DNA from: Sepioteuthis lessoniana
Lineage: Eukaryota > Mollusca > Cephalopoda > Myopsida > Loliginidae
NCBI GenBank assembly: GCA_963585895.1
Contig: OY757904.1
Span: forward strand, 64,391,203-64,455,202
Direction of reading: 5' to 3'
DNA length: 64,000 nt
Shown here: positions 1-12,345 of the stretch, in pieces
How positions within the stretch are numbered: position 1 is the first letter of the stretch
Layout of the letters: each line of letters opens with the position of its first letter
The notes under the pieces: model-generated
Database searches by the model: none
Told to the model about the DNA's origin: nothing
What the model saw: the letters and a program-made list of their open reading frames with translations, nothing else
Translations under genes and position numbers: made by a program

Positions 1-9
1 GTCTTCATT

Positions 10-12
10 GTG

Positions 13-52
<40 letters not shown>

Positions 53-345
53 AGGCGTGCCGACAGCACTGATCCCCCCTCTCACTCTCCTACTTGCTAG
101 CCGTTTCTATCAGTCATCCTTCTTGGTACATAATCAAGATAGCAAACATTATCTGCACACAGCTGACAAATGTAGATTGTGATGGTTTGTTGTTTGAGAC
201 GAAAGTGACCGCACAGTAATTGTTTTGTGGGTGCTGATTCCAGGAGTTGGTCATTACAGCACGTAACTTTTTTGGTGTAGTCCCATCTAGGTTTTTTTCT
301 CCATGACTTTCATCATACCACGAGTAGTGCAACCATATGATAGTA
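10..345 (-). pseudogene. Degraded RTE-like LINE 3' end with (ATC)n tail
   Basis: The minus strand reads a decayed version of the reverse-transcriptase C-terminal region seen intact at 34047-34690: LDGTTPKKLRAVMTNSWNQ corresponds to LDGNYTRMLRAILNKSWQQ there. The GCGTGCCGACAGCACTGATC stretch after the ATC repeat is a mutated form of the element's terminal coding segment. The (ATC)n run at 13-52 is the element's short simple-repeat tail read on the opposite strand. The middle is deleted or unrecognisable and the 5' part is absent, as expected for a 5'-truncated insertion. Family membership is inferred by comparison with the better copies in this window. Confidence 0.6.
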
Positions 346-503
346 CTGACATGGCTACAGCTTTAAAGAACACCGATTTTATATTATCAGAGGGATCAGA
401 TATACATATATGTTTTTTAATCTTTCAATAGAAGTTCATACTTTGCTCATGCGTCTGTTGATATCACTTTCAGTAGATCAAATATTGCTAACAAAGTATG
501 TGA

Positions 504-751
504 GTTTCTTTGGGTTTATTTACTTTTAAATGGCATATCAAGCTTTGTAGGCTATTTAATGCCAAAGCCATCCTTCTGGAAGAACAAACGTGGTACTATT
601 TAACCCATCGTTGTGGGGATAAGGGGGTTCATATTTTTTCCCATGGGTATTTGTCCGAAAGTGAACGTAATAGGGCTACTGGAGTTCGAACTCACTTACT
701 ACGATTCTGCAGTCCATCGCATTAACTATTACACCACGAGAACACCCCCGG
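504..751 (-). mobile_element. SINE S1, full-length, with target-site duplication
   Basis: tRNA-derived SINE on the minus strand. Read 5' to 3' it starts GGGGGTGTTCTCGTGGTGTA (tRNA A-box region), has an anticodon-like loop CTGCAGA and a B-box-like GAGTTCGAACTCC, then a body containing AACCCCCTTATCC, and ends in the module TTGATATGCCATTAAA. AGTATGTGA occurs at 495-503 and again at 752-760, a perfect 9-bp target-site duplication, which fixes both ends. The loop resembles tRNA-Cys (anticodon GCA), but the parent tRNA is uncertain. Confidence 0.85.
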
Positions 752-760
752 AGTATGTGA

Positions 761-3376
761 ACTAGTCTACTAATTTTAGAAGATTGCAATTTTATGTGGC
801 TATCATACCATCTTGATTGAAAACTTGATCTTTGTTTTATCTTGGTTCATCTAAAGACCAATACCTCTGGCTGGCTGCTCCAGGCTATGAAGCAGATATT
901 TTTTTGAGAAAGCGTATTTGAATAAATCATCTACTTTGTCCGTTCCAGGAACAGTTTCTGCTGGATAGGGTCTACGTCTTGCCTTTTTTTTTATTTTAGA
1001 ATCCAACCAAAATACTTTTGTTTCAATCCTTAATTGCACATTCTAAACACTTGGTGACATTATTAAAGCGAATTCCGGATAATACTTTACATGGATATAT
1101 GTTTTGGTGCATTGGTATCTATATATGTATCTGCTGCCTCAAATGATTACTTACAATGAACATAGAACACCATCACTACCTATGCTCATATAAGTTTATC
1201 AAATATACAATATTTGATTTATAAATATGCTATCATAGAAGCCATTCAGGTACATTTATCTTCAGACATATCAAAACAATTACAAGAAAGAAATTTAAAG
1301 GCAAATGCAATAAAATCTTATTATTTTTTGTCCATTTCCGGCTAGTAGCTGAAGGCAACATAATTATTGTCGTAAAGTTCTAGTGAATGTTACAAGTAGA
1401 CCGTAAACTTGGTATATATGTCTAACTATACCTGCTTATCTTATCTGAAAAGCGTAAATATCATTTATTCTTGAGGGAGAATCGACATGAATATTAAACA
1501 AAATGAAGAAGAAAACTTTCCAAATATTCGTGTTTATCTCAGGGTTACCGATAGCATTAGTAAGTAGAAACACTTTGAGATTGGGTATCTTTCTGTCTGG
1601 TGTCCTGTCAGGCAGAAATAACAATAAAGATTTCTGATAAATATTTTCCCATTAAAAGACACCATTGTAAGTTGACTCAAATTAATTCTATATCTTTAAA
1701 GATCTAAAACACAAATAAAAACCACACACAGCCATACAAAAGACAGAATGTTCAAAATCCTTGTTTAGGCTTTATAGGGGAAAAGACAATTTTGTTTTCC
1801 TAAGCTTACACGCTGGAAAAACCTGAAAATATGCAGTGAAAATCAACTCTAATAGTGTTGGGTTAGACGAATGAAGGGCAGTAGAATATTGGTAGTGATT
1901 TCGATTCTCATTTAGAGCTCCATATTTTCGGTCTTGTGCCGGAAAATCTAATTTTAGTAAATGAATATGTGGGTGACTCGAATGCTTTAATGTATCGTGT
2001 AATGTGCTAACATCATTGTCAAAGAGTTTGTTGTTTTTTGAAGTCACAGTCACTTGGCCTTGTTCCAGACTAAGGTAAGCTTAGTAAATGACTATTTTGG
2101 CAGCTTTGATTTGTGTAATATTTACTAAGCTATGCTCGTTAGCTATTCTTAAAGCGTTAAATTAACAAATCATGTCTGCTATGTGGATGGAGTATTACCG
2201 TCACTTCAGATGAAAGATAAAGCCTCTATGGGTGTAGGTGATGCTGTGACATTATATGCCTATATTCAGGTGCAATAATGCAGTTGTATGTCGGTACCAG
2301 CGTGCCTATATGAGTGTGCATACGTTTATGTTTTTTATGTGTATGGGTGCAAACATTTTTCTATAAGTGTGAGAGAGAATGAACAAGTGTGTGTGTGTGT
2401 GTGAGTGTGCGTGTATGTGTATACATGGATTTGTGTATCCTATCATAGGAAGGAAAGGTTATACAATACAGACCACACCGACAGGTTTGTTTTGAGAAAA
2501 TCATTAACTCGTTAGCGACCCTGTAATATCATCTACAAGTTAACACTCTCACCATCTAGAGCTACTGAGACTGCACGGTATTATTTTCCTTTCCATTACT
2601 CAGCTGATATGATTGGTAAATCCTATATGATCTGTAACCAGATGATCTGTGGCAGAATAATCCATTGATATATTTTCCTGGCAAATTTGATGAACGTCTG
2701 GGTAACAGCCGCATCTCCGAGGCTGTATTCGAAAAGCTTGCACAGACTTTGCACTGTTTTTTTTTGTTCATTAATGCTATTTCATGTCATTCAGGGGAAA
2801 ATGGAAAAATATATATAACTACCTGGTTTAAAGAAGAAGTGGTTTGGATTTGGTGAGTTTGAACTTTGTCCTTGCCGACTAGGTTTATCTTTGCAAACAT
2901 GGAGTATTCATCTGTTGAGACAATGAGGTTTTCCATGAAGGATCTGATAGCTTAAGTGGCTGGCGCCCACTAGACATAGTCATTCAGCTTTTGTACTCAA
3001 CACTTTCAATTTTTTCTACCAGGGTCAAGAGCGTAGAGGAAGATTGAGTTTTTTTCCGTCTACTGATAATACCCTTCTATGGTTCATGCCTACTTGATGC
3101 ATTATTCCGATAGTCTAGGATGTAGTTCTAAACTTACTGATGATATGGTGCTAACAGTCTGCTGTTTCTAACAACTTAAGCAGCATTGACCTATATGCTT
3201 TAAAATCAAATTCAGACGTTGCACAAACAGATTTTTTTTGTTGTTGAGAAATCTTTCTAGTCTAATTGGTGATTTTTCTTATTTCTCTAAATTTCTGAGA
3301 AGTAGTTGGATAATTTTCGTCAAGATTTCTGAGATGAAGCTTGATGTTTCTTATTTCATATTTATGGACAATTGTC

Positions 3377-3379
<3 letters not shown>
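761..3379. other. Unique AT-rich stretch, no gene recognised
   Basis: Only short open frames (60-95 codons) with no recognisable domain occur here. A short GT-rich run lies near 2388-2410. No repeat family seen elsewhere in the window was recognised. Confidence 0.6.

Positions 3380-3414
<35 letters not shown>
3380..3414. repeat. (TA)n microsatellite
   Basis: Uninterrupted TA dinucleotide run followed by an A-rich stretch with AAATAAA-like steps to about 3470. Confidence 0.97.
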
Positions 3415-3419
<5 letters not shown>

Positions 3420-3960
3420 AGAATCAGAAAATAAAAAAAAATAAAGAATAAATAAAAAATAAAAATAAGGTGGAAATCAAATTACAAATTATTTCATTCA
3501 TAGGCGTGAGCAGAGGGGGTTAACATGTTATACGCTAGAACGATTAAGAAACAGGAGTGGAATTAATCTACTGGTCAGTCCCTTCTAATTTTGCGTTCTT
3601 GTAGTAGTTCCTCCAACTTGACAGGTCTGATTTTCTAAACAGACTAAGATCGTTTAACTAATGGCTATCTAATACATGGTTTACATTTATTCCTGATATG
3701 TTTGTTAATTAACTCAGTTGTTGCCATCCTAGATATTCCTCTTGTTTCAATTAGGACCGAGATAGTTAAACCAGATAAGGTGGAGATATTTTATATAGTC
3801 GTCAAGTGTTTGTTTTTTTAATTTTATTTTCGTTACTTTGCGACAGGAGGAAAGCATGTAAAGAGTCATCTGACGAGACGGAGAGTATAGCAATAATATT
3901 CTTCGCCGAAATAAATTTATTATGACGACCTAACCGAGTTTGAGTCTCCATTAAATTGTA

Positions 3961-3961
3961 C

Positions 3962-4033
<72 letters not shown>

Positions 4034-4034
4034 C
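3961..4034. repeat. (TA)n microsatellite with GTATAT interruptions
   Basis: TA run broken by occasional G. It abuts the tail end of the S3 relic at 4036-4140 and may have grown from that SINE's tail. Confidence 0.95.
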
Positions 4035-4035
4035 A

Positions 4036-4140
4036 CAACGTTTTGGCCGATGCGACCATCAGCCTTCTTTAGAGGATTCTTGTCGAATCCAGGAGGCTCC
4101 ATGTTACTTCGAACCTATTCCTTTATTTGATACACGTGAA
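4036..4140 (-). mobile_element. SINE S3 relic (3' part), hammerhead-core-like
   Basis: On the minus strand this reads TTCGAAGTAACATGGAGCCTCC, then CTAAAGA, a stem region, ATCGGCC and AAAACGTTGTG. It matches the 3' half of the S3 copies at 6088, 15016 and 43986. The core is mutated (CTAAAGA for CTGAAGA, AAAAC for GAAAC), so it is probably inactive. The tRNA-like 5' part is missing. Confidence 0.6.
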
Positions 4141-4303
4141 TAGATTGTTCTACTTCTGTTTACTATAACCAGGTACACGTGTTAATTGCAATTTGCATTT
4201 TTCGAGACTTTTTGATGATTGGTTCCAATATCATATTGATCATGACCAAGAATTACATGTACTCCATCCCAAATAGTTGTAGTAAAGTATACAAAGGTTA
4301 GAC

Positions 4304-4606
4304 ATGCCACCCACTAAAAGTAAGGCAAGAAGAACATGGAAAACATTATGTCGAGGTGAAATCAAAAAGTCTGGTATGGCAGACTATATATGGAGAGAAA
4401 TGGGAAATCATATGCCCTTATGGAATGACGTTAAAATAATAGAACAGGAAGAAGACTGGAGAATGAGACGTTTTAAAGAAGCAGTACATATGCTGGGCTA
4501 CGGTAAACTATTCAGTAGACCAAGTATAAAGATGAATGCAATATTGGAACCAATAATGAAAATGTCTAGATTAAAAAAAATATACAATAATGAGCTAAAG
4601 TAAAAT
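4304..4606 (+). pseudogene. Penelope-like element C-terminal (GIY-YIG region) fragment
   Basis: Open frame of 99 codons. The block with ADYIWREMGNHMPLWNDV, then KIIEQEEDWRMRRFKEAVHM, then RPSIKMNAILEPI resembles the distal part of the GIY-YIG endonuclease domain that follows the reverse transcriptase in Penelope-like elements (a late H-x-W patch, an E-x-x-W-x-x-R-x-x-x-E-A helix and a tail naming the start point). The catalytic GIY and YIG strands and all of the RT are missing, so this is a 3' fragment. It lies about 100 bases before an S3 copy on the same strand, consistent with a mobilising element and its passenger. The assignment rests on motif memory and was not searched. Confidence 0.55.
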
Positions 4607-4710
4607 CGTTCATAGCATGTGGTATCTCGTACATTAATGATGACATTTGGTATATAAGTCCAAAAATTATCTCTAAATTGTCGAACGGGACACATACACT
4701 AAAAGATATA

Positions 4711-5252
4711 GGGGTCTGGTTAAAGTGCTTCTAAGTGAAGTTATCAGGAGGTCGCAAGTTTAATTCTGACTACAGGTAAATAACAAGTAATACTTACAAT
4801 AGTTTAACATTTATACGAGATTATGTTTAACGGAATTAGATCCCATGTGGATTTAATGAAGTGTTCGGTTCGAAGTTCCGTGTAGGCTCCTGATTTCAGC
4901 ATGAAACACCTGAAGAAGGCCGAAAGACGCAACGGTTGAAACATTGTAAAGTAAAGTTAGCGACCATAGTCGAGGGTGACCCGAAGGCTCCCTTTTCGAT
5001 AGCTACTACACCAAGGTGTAGGGGAGGGCGCTACTCCATTCCCAGGATTGCTCCACTTTACCCTTGAACCGTACCTTATAATGCTGAGTGTTAAGCAAGG
5101 TGGTATCAAGTACCATTTTTAAAGTCTTTGGTATGACTCAACCTGGGATTGAACCCAGGTCTCCCGGGCCATTGGCGAACACTCTAACCGCTGGGCCAAT
5201 GTCCCGGTTTAACATTGAAACATTGTAAATATAGAAATAAAGACGAAGAAAG
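4711..5252 (+). mobile_element. SINE S3, interrupted by SINE S4
   Basis: A tRNA-like head (GGGGTCTGGTTAAAGTGC, B-box-like CAAGTTTAATTCTGA) is followed by a body (AACGGAATTAGATCCCATG, TTCGAAGTTCCGTGTAGGCTC) and a conserved 3' core. CTGAAGA (4910-4916) and GAAAC (4938-4942) flank a 5-bp stem GGCCG/CGGTT that relies on two G-U pairs. This CUGANGA-stem II-GAAAC layout is the hammerhead ribozyme core; helix III and the cleavage site were not resolved. An S4 SINE splits the element at 4951-5214, after which the S3 tail resumes with AATAAAGACGAAG. Confidence 0.7.
4951..5214 (-). mobile_element. SINE S4, full-length, inside S3, 15-bp TSD
   Basis: Minus-strand tRNA-derived SINE. It begins with CCGGGACATTGGCCCAGCGG, contains TTAGAGTGTTCGCC and a B box GGGTTCAATCCCAGG, and runs through AAAGACTTTAAA-like body sequence to GGTCGCTAACTTTAC. 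TTGAAACATTGTAAA occurs at 4936-4950 and 5215-5229, a perfect 15-bp target-site duplication. It therefore inserted into a pre-existing S3. Confidence 0.88.
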
Positions 5253-6087
5253 TTGTCTAAATACACTAAATGAGAAAATATGACTTTTCATCTGTGTTAA
5301 AGCCATCCGGGTGTTCTTTGTGAACACCGTTTCTTCATTAGACAATTGATGCAGTTTTCCTTCAGCAGAAACGCATGCATTCAGACAAAATACTGAAAAA
5401 AACATTTTCCTCGAAATGTATGTAGGTTTATTTGAGACCGTCACAAATGCTTGCAAAAATAATTGTTACGAATTTACCCCAAAATTTTAGTCAGATCTAA
5501 TCTACCAACTGGGAGACAAAGAGAAGCCTATCACCTTTTTATTGACATATAATACCGGTATTTCTACTTTACTTACACAATGGCTGAACTGACACTTCCG
5601 GTTTCTTAAAATTTAAGAACAAAAATTAGAAAAGAAACAAAAAAATCCTTGCAGATGTCTCTCCCAAAGAAATTTTCGCTCATTCAGCATAGGTTGATAG
5701 CAAACTTACTCGTGCTGTCTGCAACAGATTTTTTTAACCAATACATCGGTGAACCAACAAGGAATATGAACACACTATACATACCTGAATTTGTATATAA
5801 TAATCTTCATATCATTTTCTAAAGAAACAAATTGTTTCAGAAATGTGATAATTTTAATTTATTTCTTTGACGAAAGATATCTCGTATTACTTTCTTCTTT
5901 TCTGTCAGCGCAGCATCGCTGTACAAAATATTGGCATACATATATATATTAGTGTGTTATCTTTTAATTTGATAAAGTTAATATGTAGATATAACTTATA
6001 AGAATTTCGAGGAAGAATTGTTTCTAATTATTCAGTAAAATATAGCCTCATCAATTACCATGATTTCAAACCAAATAAAACATTAGA
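5253..6087. other. Unique AT-rich stretch
   Basis: No recognised gene or repeat. A short TA run lies at about 5940-5950. Confidence 0.5.
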
Positions 6088-6236
6088 AAAATCTACCCAC
6101 CGTGGATTAAACAAAGGGTTCGGTTCTAAGTTCCGTGTAGGCTCCCGAGTTCGACAAGAAGCACCTGAAGAAAGCCAAAAGATGCATCGGCCAAAACATT
6201 GTAAATATAACAATAAAGAAAATGACAAACATAAAA
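6088..6236 (+). mobile_element. SINE S3, 5'-truncated
   Basis: It starts inside the body and runs through TTCCGTGTAGGCTCCCGAG, CTGAAGA (6165-6171), GCATCGGCC and AAAAC to an AATAAAG-like tail. The second core element is AAAAC instead of GAAAC. There is no tRNA-like head. Confidence 0.7.
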
Positions 6237-7420
6237 TGTTAAAAGAAAAAAATATTTTAATTTCTTCTTTGAAGGGAGTCATTCCATCTTACTGTTATCA
6301 TTTCGTCCAGCCCAGCTTTACTGAACAAGATATTAATATGGACGTATCATTCTATTTTCTTTAAATAAAGTAAAGAAGTTATGTAAATATGACAGAGTAG
6401 AATTTTTAGGAAACAGTACTTCTAAATAGACTCTAAAATACAACCACGTAGACTTCCAAAAGCACAGACATATCTAAATTCAGACATTAATCTAAATGTT
6501 TAAAAATACAACAATAAGTAAATAATCAAATTATAAATAACAAACTGTGGTCATTATCTGGCTTTCAAATAGAGTCATCTATTTTTTTATGGAATTCTTT
6601 ATCTCCTGACAACTACACCATGTTAATCTCAATTATTCAATTATTCTCCGCTACCAATTGCAGAACAGCGGCTGTTGAAAAAATAAACATAATATATAAC
6701 TAACCATACTTTATGTTGTATCGCTGGTTCAATAAAGGTATTCCACAGGTACAAGCCGAAGAGTTGGCAAGTCTATCAGGGAGTGATTAACGCTTTTTTC
6801 CCCCTGAAGTCGTCAGACACCGTCCATTTATATCTTTACCGGTGTCATACTAAAAAGAGTCACTGAGTGTATAGTTCCGGTATAACACTTTACTTAGACT
6901 GACTCAATGTTTCAGGAAAAAGAAAAACAAGACAGAAACGAATATGCACACATGATTACTGAAGTTCCCGTATTATTCAGTCTCATATTCACCAATTTCT
7001 TTTTTTTTCTCTCTCATGTTTTCACCTTGTATGATTTTTCCGTCTTTCTCTCTTGTATTTAACATTCGGTATTCTTTGAGTGTTACCCATCTTTTCCCTT
7101 TACTCCTATTTGCAAAACTATTTTTCCATACAAGATCATTGGCAGCTTGGCTTTAAAATACAATGAGTATATAAGGTAATATGCTTTTATAATGAAGTGA
7201 TCGCCTCCAACCACCAGTGAAACTAATGACCAGCTGCATGACCAGTTACAAAGTGTCAACAATATGACTCATGGGTTAAGTCCTCGAAGATATTACATGA
7301 GAGTTGGTGATTTTCGAGAAGGTTCAGTTAGTGATCGACAGATAACATGGAACGTTTAAAGAAAAGCAAAACCATGTGGCGACAGTTGGAAGTGGGATAC
7401 TTTTTTAAAATCAGTATACA
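6237..7420. other. Unique AT-rich stretch
   Basis: No gene or known repeat recognised. There is a pyrimidine-rich patch near 6995-7060. Confidence 0.5.
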
Positions 7421-7429
7421 TCTGTTGTA

Positions 7430-7660
7430 TATTGACCTTCGACCCAGCCAAATATGCCATTCCAAAGACGCAGAAGTTGCATATTCCATTGACGTAGGCG
7501 GGCTTGGCTGACAATATGGGATAAGGTAAAATCCCACGGTACAATCAGACTGATGCACCGGAAGAGAGTGACCTGTGAACTGCACGACAATTATTTCAGC
7601 TCGATGAAAATCGAACATGCCATCCCAAGGACAGCGGAAGTGACACATCCCGATGGCCAG
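7430..7660 (+). repeat. Diverged direct repeat pair, family unknown
   Basis: AAATATGCCATTCCAAAGAC (from about 7449) and GAACATGCCATCCCAAGGAC (from about 7613) share a common core, and similarity continues into GCAGAAGTTGCATATTCC and GCGGAAGTGACACATCC. The two blocks are about 165 bases apart. Open frames on both strands cross the area but match nothing recognised. Confidence 0.45.
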
Positions 7661-7689
7661 TTATGGGGAGATATTGAGTGGGCGATTGA

Positions 7690-7990
7690 ACTATTATGTA
7701 ACTCGGTGAGGACAGGAAGTCAGTTAGTTTTGGAGACCAGAAGTTGGAGATAAGATGTGGTAGTGAAAGCCAGCACTCAGCAGAAAGCTGGGCCCCCGGG
7801 CCTCCGCTTGAACAACCCTGGAGAACAAGAAAGACACAACACTGATGGCCATAAGAGTGGGGGGTCAATATGTTGCAGTTCTGTTCGGTCTCTAACTCCC
7901 TCTCACACACACAACCCTTTCAAATAAAGTGAGAGGTATATTTTTCTAAAAGACTGTGTCGCTCGTCTTTATTTTGCGGTCGTTATGATT
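7690..7990 (+). mobile_element. Possible LTR-like or processed 3' end segment
   Basis: A locally GC-richer block (GGGCCCCCGGGCCTCCGC near 7790) is followed by AATAAA at 7923-7928 and a TC-rich stretch, resembling the U3-R-polyA layout of a solo LTR. No TG...CA ends or target duplication were established. It could also be a transcript-derived insertion. Confidence 0.25.
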
Positions 7991-9721
7991 TCGTATGTAT
8001 ATGTGTTTATGCATGCATCACTATTATATGAGTATACAACACATCTTCATGTGTCTCTGATTTTGCTACTTGTCCAAAGGGAGATTTAAACATCAATATT
8101 AAAGTGAGTAGTGTATTTCCAGTTGCCACGAGTCAGACATTTTCCATTCCCATTAACCCTTTATCACCTTTTCCTTTTAGCTCCGTCTTCATGATCCCTT
8201 AGCGATATATATAGCATTTTAATTTGTTCACCTAAAGCCCGAATCATCATACTAGTAAGATTGTAAGCGCACGGTGGCGTACTATTGAGAGGTAAATGAA
8301 AAAAATAAACATCATCCGAAAGATTGACAAGTTCACAAAGTTCACATCTTGTCCAGTAGATCAGCTTGATATTGTATCCCGGACTTGAAACTCTAGTTAA
8401 CTGTTTGCACAAGTCACCGGGTACGATAGACCGAGTAGTAATGGACGCTGGCTAGAGGATGCCACCCATGTAAGGTGTAAATGTGTGTTCGGTATTCAGC
8501 AAACCTCAATAAAAGAAGTTGTGGTTTTCATTCTCTCTCTTTTGTACCTTGGGATACAAGGAGACAAGCCTAGCGTCGAATGAAAACAACATAACGTTGA
8601 AACATACGAGAAGAGTTGGTTCCAACAAAAAAGAAGAATCCAACCAGAACATTGTGTCAATTATCTGTTAATACATATTGCCACGGACTCAGAATTTGAA
8701 AAGAGAGACTAATACCACAGATGTTGTAAAACTTGGAGTAAGATTTAATTCTATTTTTCCTTTTTCCCCTCAGCAAGATAGCAGTCGTTGGCGACTAAGT
8801 TATTCCGAACAGAGAAACAGCAACAACAAATCAAAGTCCTAGGGATATTTCTATTATATTTACAGCAAAAAGACTTTGCAAATCCCAAACTAATTTTAAA
8901 ATATCGATATAAGAATGATACAGCTTGAAGTTAAGTACAAAGAAACACTTCCAGCAAGCCCTTTCATGACAATTCCAAGTATTTCAGCCATATAACGCTT
9001 ATGCAAATTATCAGCAAAATCCTTATGCAAGTTTCGTAGCAGATGTTCTTTGAATTTCTGGAGCTTGTTAAAAATGGATTCGTTACTCAGAAAATTCTGT
9101 TTTTTTCAATAAGAAAATATATTTTCAATTATATATCATTTAGAGTGTTCTTAACAAATATTATGGAATTAACACACTTGGAAAATGTCACCTTGTTTTT
9201 TTTTAATAAAATTTAAGACATTTTCCTTCTTAATACTTGAACATTGTGGTATTATAAAATATATATTTAAAAAAAATAGATAAACTTTTTTAAATTATCG
9301 ACATAATTTATTTCCTTGACATAAAGAAAAAGCTATTATGGAATAATCTATTATTGTGGAAAAATATTGAATTCATTGACAAATTATAAGAATTAAAAAT
9401 CAACTGTCCTTATTTGAGCTTTTAAGAGAGCCATAACGAATTCGGGCATATATTTCACTAATTTAAAGCAACACTTTTTAAAGTCAATATAACTGCTTTG
9501 GTGGATGTGACATTGGTATGGACCATTATAAGATATTCCACCAGAAATATTCTGATGGATTTAGATCCATATTGTTCGCTAAAATATAATTAATTTAATA
9601 TGACTTTACTGAAGAAAAACTTTAACCCATTTGGTGGCAAGATACATCTAGAAAAAATGACGCCATTATCACCAAATTAGAATTATTAATGGAATGAGAA
9701 TATTATCCAGTATAATGTAAA
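7991..9721. other. Unique AT-rich stretch
   Basis: No gene recognised. An AATAAA-type signal near 8508 and a TC-rich patch follow a moderately GC-rich block (8400-8600), faintly like the 7690-7990 block. The rest is AT-rich. Confidence 0.5.
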
Positions 9722-9985
9722 TAAAGTAAAGTTCGCGAGCTTAGTCAAGGGTGACCCTAAGGCTCTCTTTTTAATAGCTACTACACAAAGGTGTAGGAGA
9801 GGGCTCTAATCCGTTGCCTGGATAAGTCAACTTTACCCTTGATCTGTACCTTATAATGCTGTGTTTTAAGCAAGGCGGCAGCAAGAACCATTTTTTGAGT
9901 CTTTGGTATGACTCGAGGTGAGATCGAACCCTGGTCTCCCAGACCATTCGCTAACACTCAACTCCTTTGGCCACTATGACTGACT
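9722..9985 (-). mobile_element. SINE S4, second copy
   Basis: It aligns along its length with the copy at 4951-5214: GGTCTCCCAGACCATTCGC, TCTTTGGTATGACTCG, TACCTTATAATGCTG and CTACTACACAAAGGTGTAGG are shared. The B-box region is mutated (AGGGTTCGATCTC on the minus strand). No clear target duplication was found. Confidence 0.8.
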
Positions 9986-11924
9986 CTGGGAATTCTCGTG
10001 GTTTACTTTAATCAGTAATGCTAATGTGATTTACTTGAACAACACCAGATAAAAGTTCCAGCTTCATGATCCGGACCAATGCAGATTCTTAATTTAGCAT
10101 TGGATATCACTTTCATCCAATTTTCCCCACACCTAGATTAGTTCTCTTTTGCCCATTTTAATTGTATTTTAATGTTTGAGTGCTACTGCTTTGGTTTTTG
10201 TGTTCGTACATGCGATTCCATTCTGTAACAAACATTGACTCTTTTTTTTCTATTCCCACGCTCTGATATATTTTGTGATCTACCAATAGCTTTTACTAAA
10301 TTAGTTTATTCAACAAGTTTCCTTAAATAGTTGGAAATTCTATTATATTTCCCTCTACATTGTTCGGAAAAGATATGGTCGATATAAATTATTTAATGTT
10401 TTTTTTTAAGATTATATTTGAAAGTAGACCATTCTATAATAAAAGAAACAAGCCGTCTCTTGTGTTATTAGTTTATTAACTGCTAAATAGAGGAAAGAAG
10501 TCAACATCATTTGAGATCGCTATTTCCATAATTTCGTCCTGGAATGGCATGTAAACAGACATTTGGAAGTTTATACTAATACTTTTATAAATGGATTTAT
10601 TTATTCTTAAAAAAGCACCAATTATATACATTGATGCTTTTATGTAATTTTAGTTTTGAATAAAACGGAATAATTATTTGAAAGCTTGAATGTTTCATTT
10701 CTGGGTTCATACCTTTTTCTGTATATTTGGTATACTTGAAAATGAAATATCAATATCAAGTATATGAATATTTCAGGAGAAAAAAAATACGATGGAAACA
10801 CACGTAATGAAAATGTTAGATAGAACTCTTATCTGGCTCGTTTGTTTGATCTGGTCAATCTCATATGGAAAAAAATGATTCCTTTCGTCGTTCATTAATT
10901 AGTCATTTGGCGCATGGTATGGGTTTCGAATTGGGTGAGGCTGGCAATTCCGTTGCTCGCAGAAGAAGCATGTAATCATTATTCAATAAAACATTCTATC
11001 CAGTCACGTGATGACTGTATTCAATATTATCCGGCCTTAAGTTAATGGCGTTTACCAAACCTTCCATGTCCATGACAGGTGCACACTGTCAGTATTGAAT
11101 CAATTTAATAGTTTGTATTGAACTTCTAAAACTTTTTCATTGTTCTGTTTGCTCAAGGATCAGCAGAATTAGGTTTACATGAAAAGAATAATCAGATCCA
11201 ATTCGCACCTCCCATCGTTTAATCCATGCCTTTATTGACAGAATCTTTGGAAATTATCGGGTGAACGCTTTTGTACGTGGTCTGAGGAAAATTCCCTAAA
11301 CCGATCATTGCCAGCTCAAAAGGAAAAAGAGGAGCTTTTTTCATATCACAATGAATTTTGAATGCTTTTCATATTCCCTGAAAATGATATAACACGTTCT
11401 AATTCTCCACCATTAAATAAAATGAATCCAATAATTAATATTGATTTGGCTTTGCTTTTAATATTGGTTAAGGATTGCAACAGTGTCAAAGTTTGAAAGT
11501 CATTTGAATAAGATTAATGCCTATTATCCAATCCTCTTTGGGGGTAATAAAACCACCCCTCTTTTTATACGATCAATAGACTTCTGTTCACAATCAAGCG
11601 ATTTAATCACAAAACTGAATATCTTTCGATCCATTCGTTTTTGTTTTGTGGTGGATTTTCAATTTTCTAGGCATATTGGTTTGAGTTTTCTACCCTGACA
11701 ATTTGATATGTTTCGTCGTCTACCAGTATATATTTTTTTTTAACCGCTCTCCTCCCATTTATTAATTATGCTCTCAAAATCTTAGACACAAGTGACAGGG
11801 AATAACGCAGAGTTTTTCGCCATACTCCACTGAGATTCGCATTCTCGAATAAGCTTTACGATTGTTTTGATTGTTTTCATTGACAGCACTTTTATTGCGG
11901 CTACTTTTAGGTATGGTTAACAGC
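9986..11924. other. Unique AT-rich stretch
   Basis: Several open frames under 75 codons, none recognisable. No repeat family from the rest of the window was seen. Confidence 0.5.
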
Positions 11925-12345
11925 AAAAAATTCTTCCAAGCTGATGCCGTGTCAGAACTATTGTATGGCTGTACCTCTTGGCTCTAACAAAACAGAGAAA
12001 AGTGTAGATGAGACCTTCTCCAGAATTTTGCATGCTGTCTGAAAAAAATCTTGAAAGCGGCACCCCTCAAAACGGCAGCGATATTACCATTTACTTTCCA
12101 TCCCACAAACTATCCCAGTAAGATGAAGCGTGCATAAAGAAGTAGGAATGAACTCAAAGCGACGTTTCTTTGTGAACTCCTATAAATGGACACACTTGTA
12201 TTGGCTGGCTAGCTAAAAATTTATATTCACCAGTTCTGTGTAGACACTGGATGCTGTCTAGAGGACCTACTAAGAAAGAATACCGTCAGGGGTTGATAGC
12301 GAGCGATAGTCCAGTGGGGCTGTGCTATCAGCACATTTTGATAAT
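11925..12345 (+). pseudogene. Degraded RTE-like LINE 3' fragment
   Basis: Conceptual reading with stops gives KFFQADAVSELLYGCTSWL and later YIHQFCVDTGCCLEDLLRK. These match SFFQAAVTSILLYGCTTWT and YIQQLCEDTGCCPEDLPRA of the copy at 34047-34690 in the same order and spacing. Several stop codons and frame changes show it is old. A GATAATGATAAAA stretch near 12340 may be the decayed tail. Confidence 0.75.

Noticed and set aside
4036..4140. Active hammerhead ribozyme at the minus-strand S3 relic
   Set aside because: Both core elements are mutated (CTAAAGA, AAAAC), so activity is not expected.
7553..7753. 66-codon frame beginning MHRKRVTCEL as a gene
   Set aside because: It overlaps a 104-106 codon minus-strand frame and a diverged direct repeat. 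No domain or gene signals.
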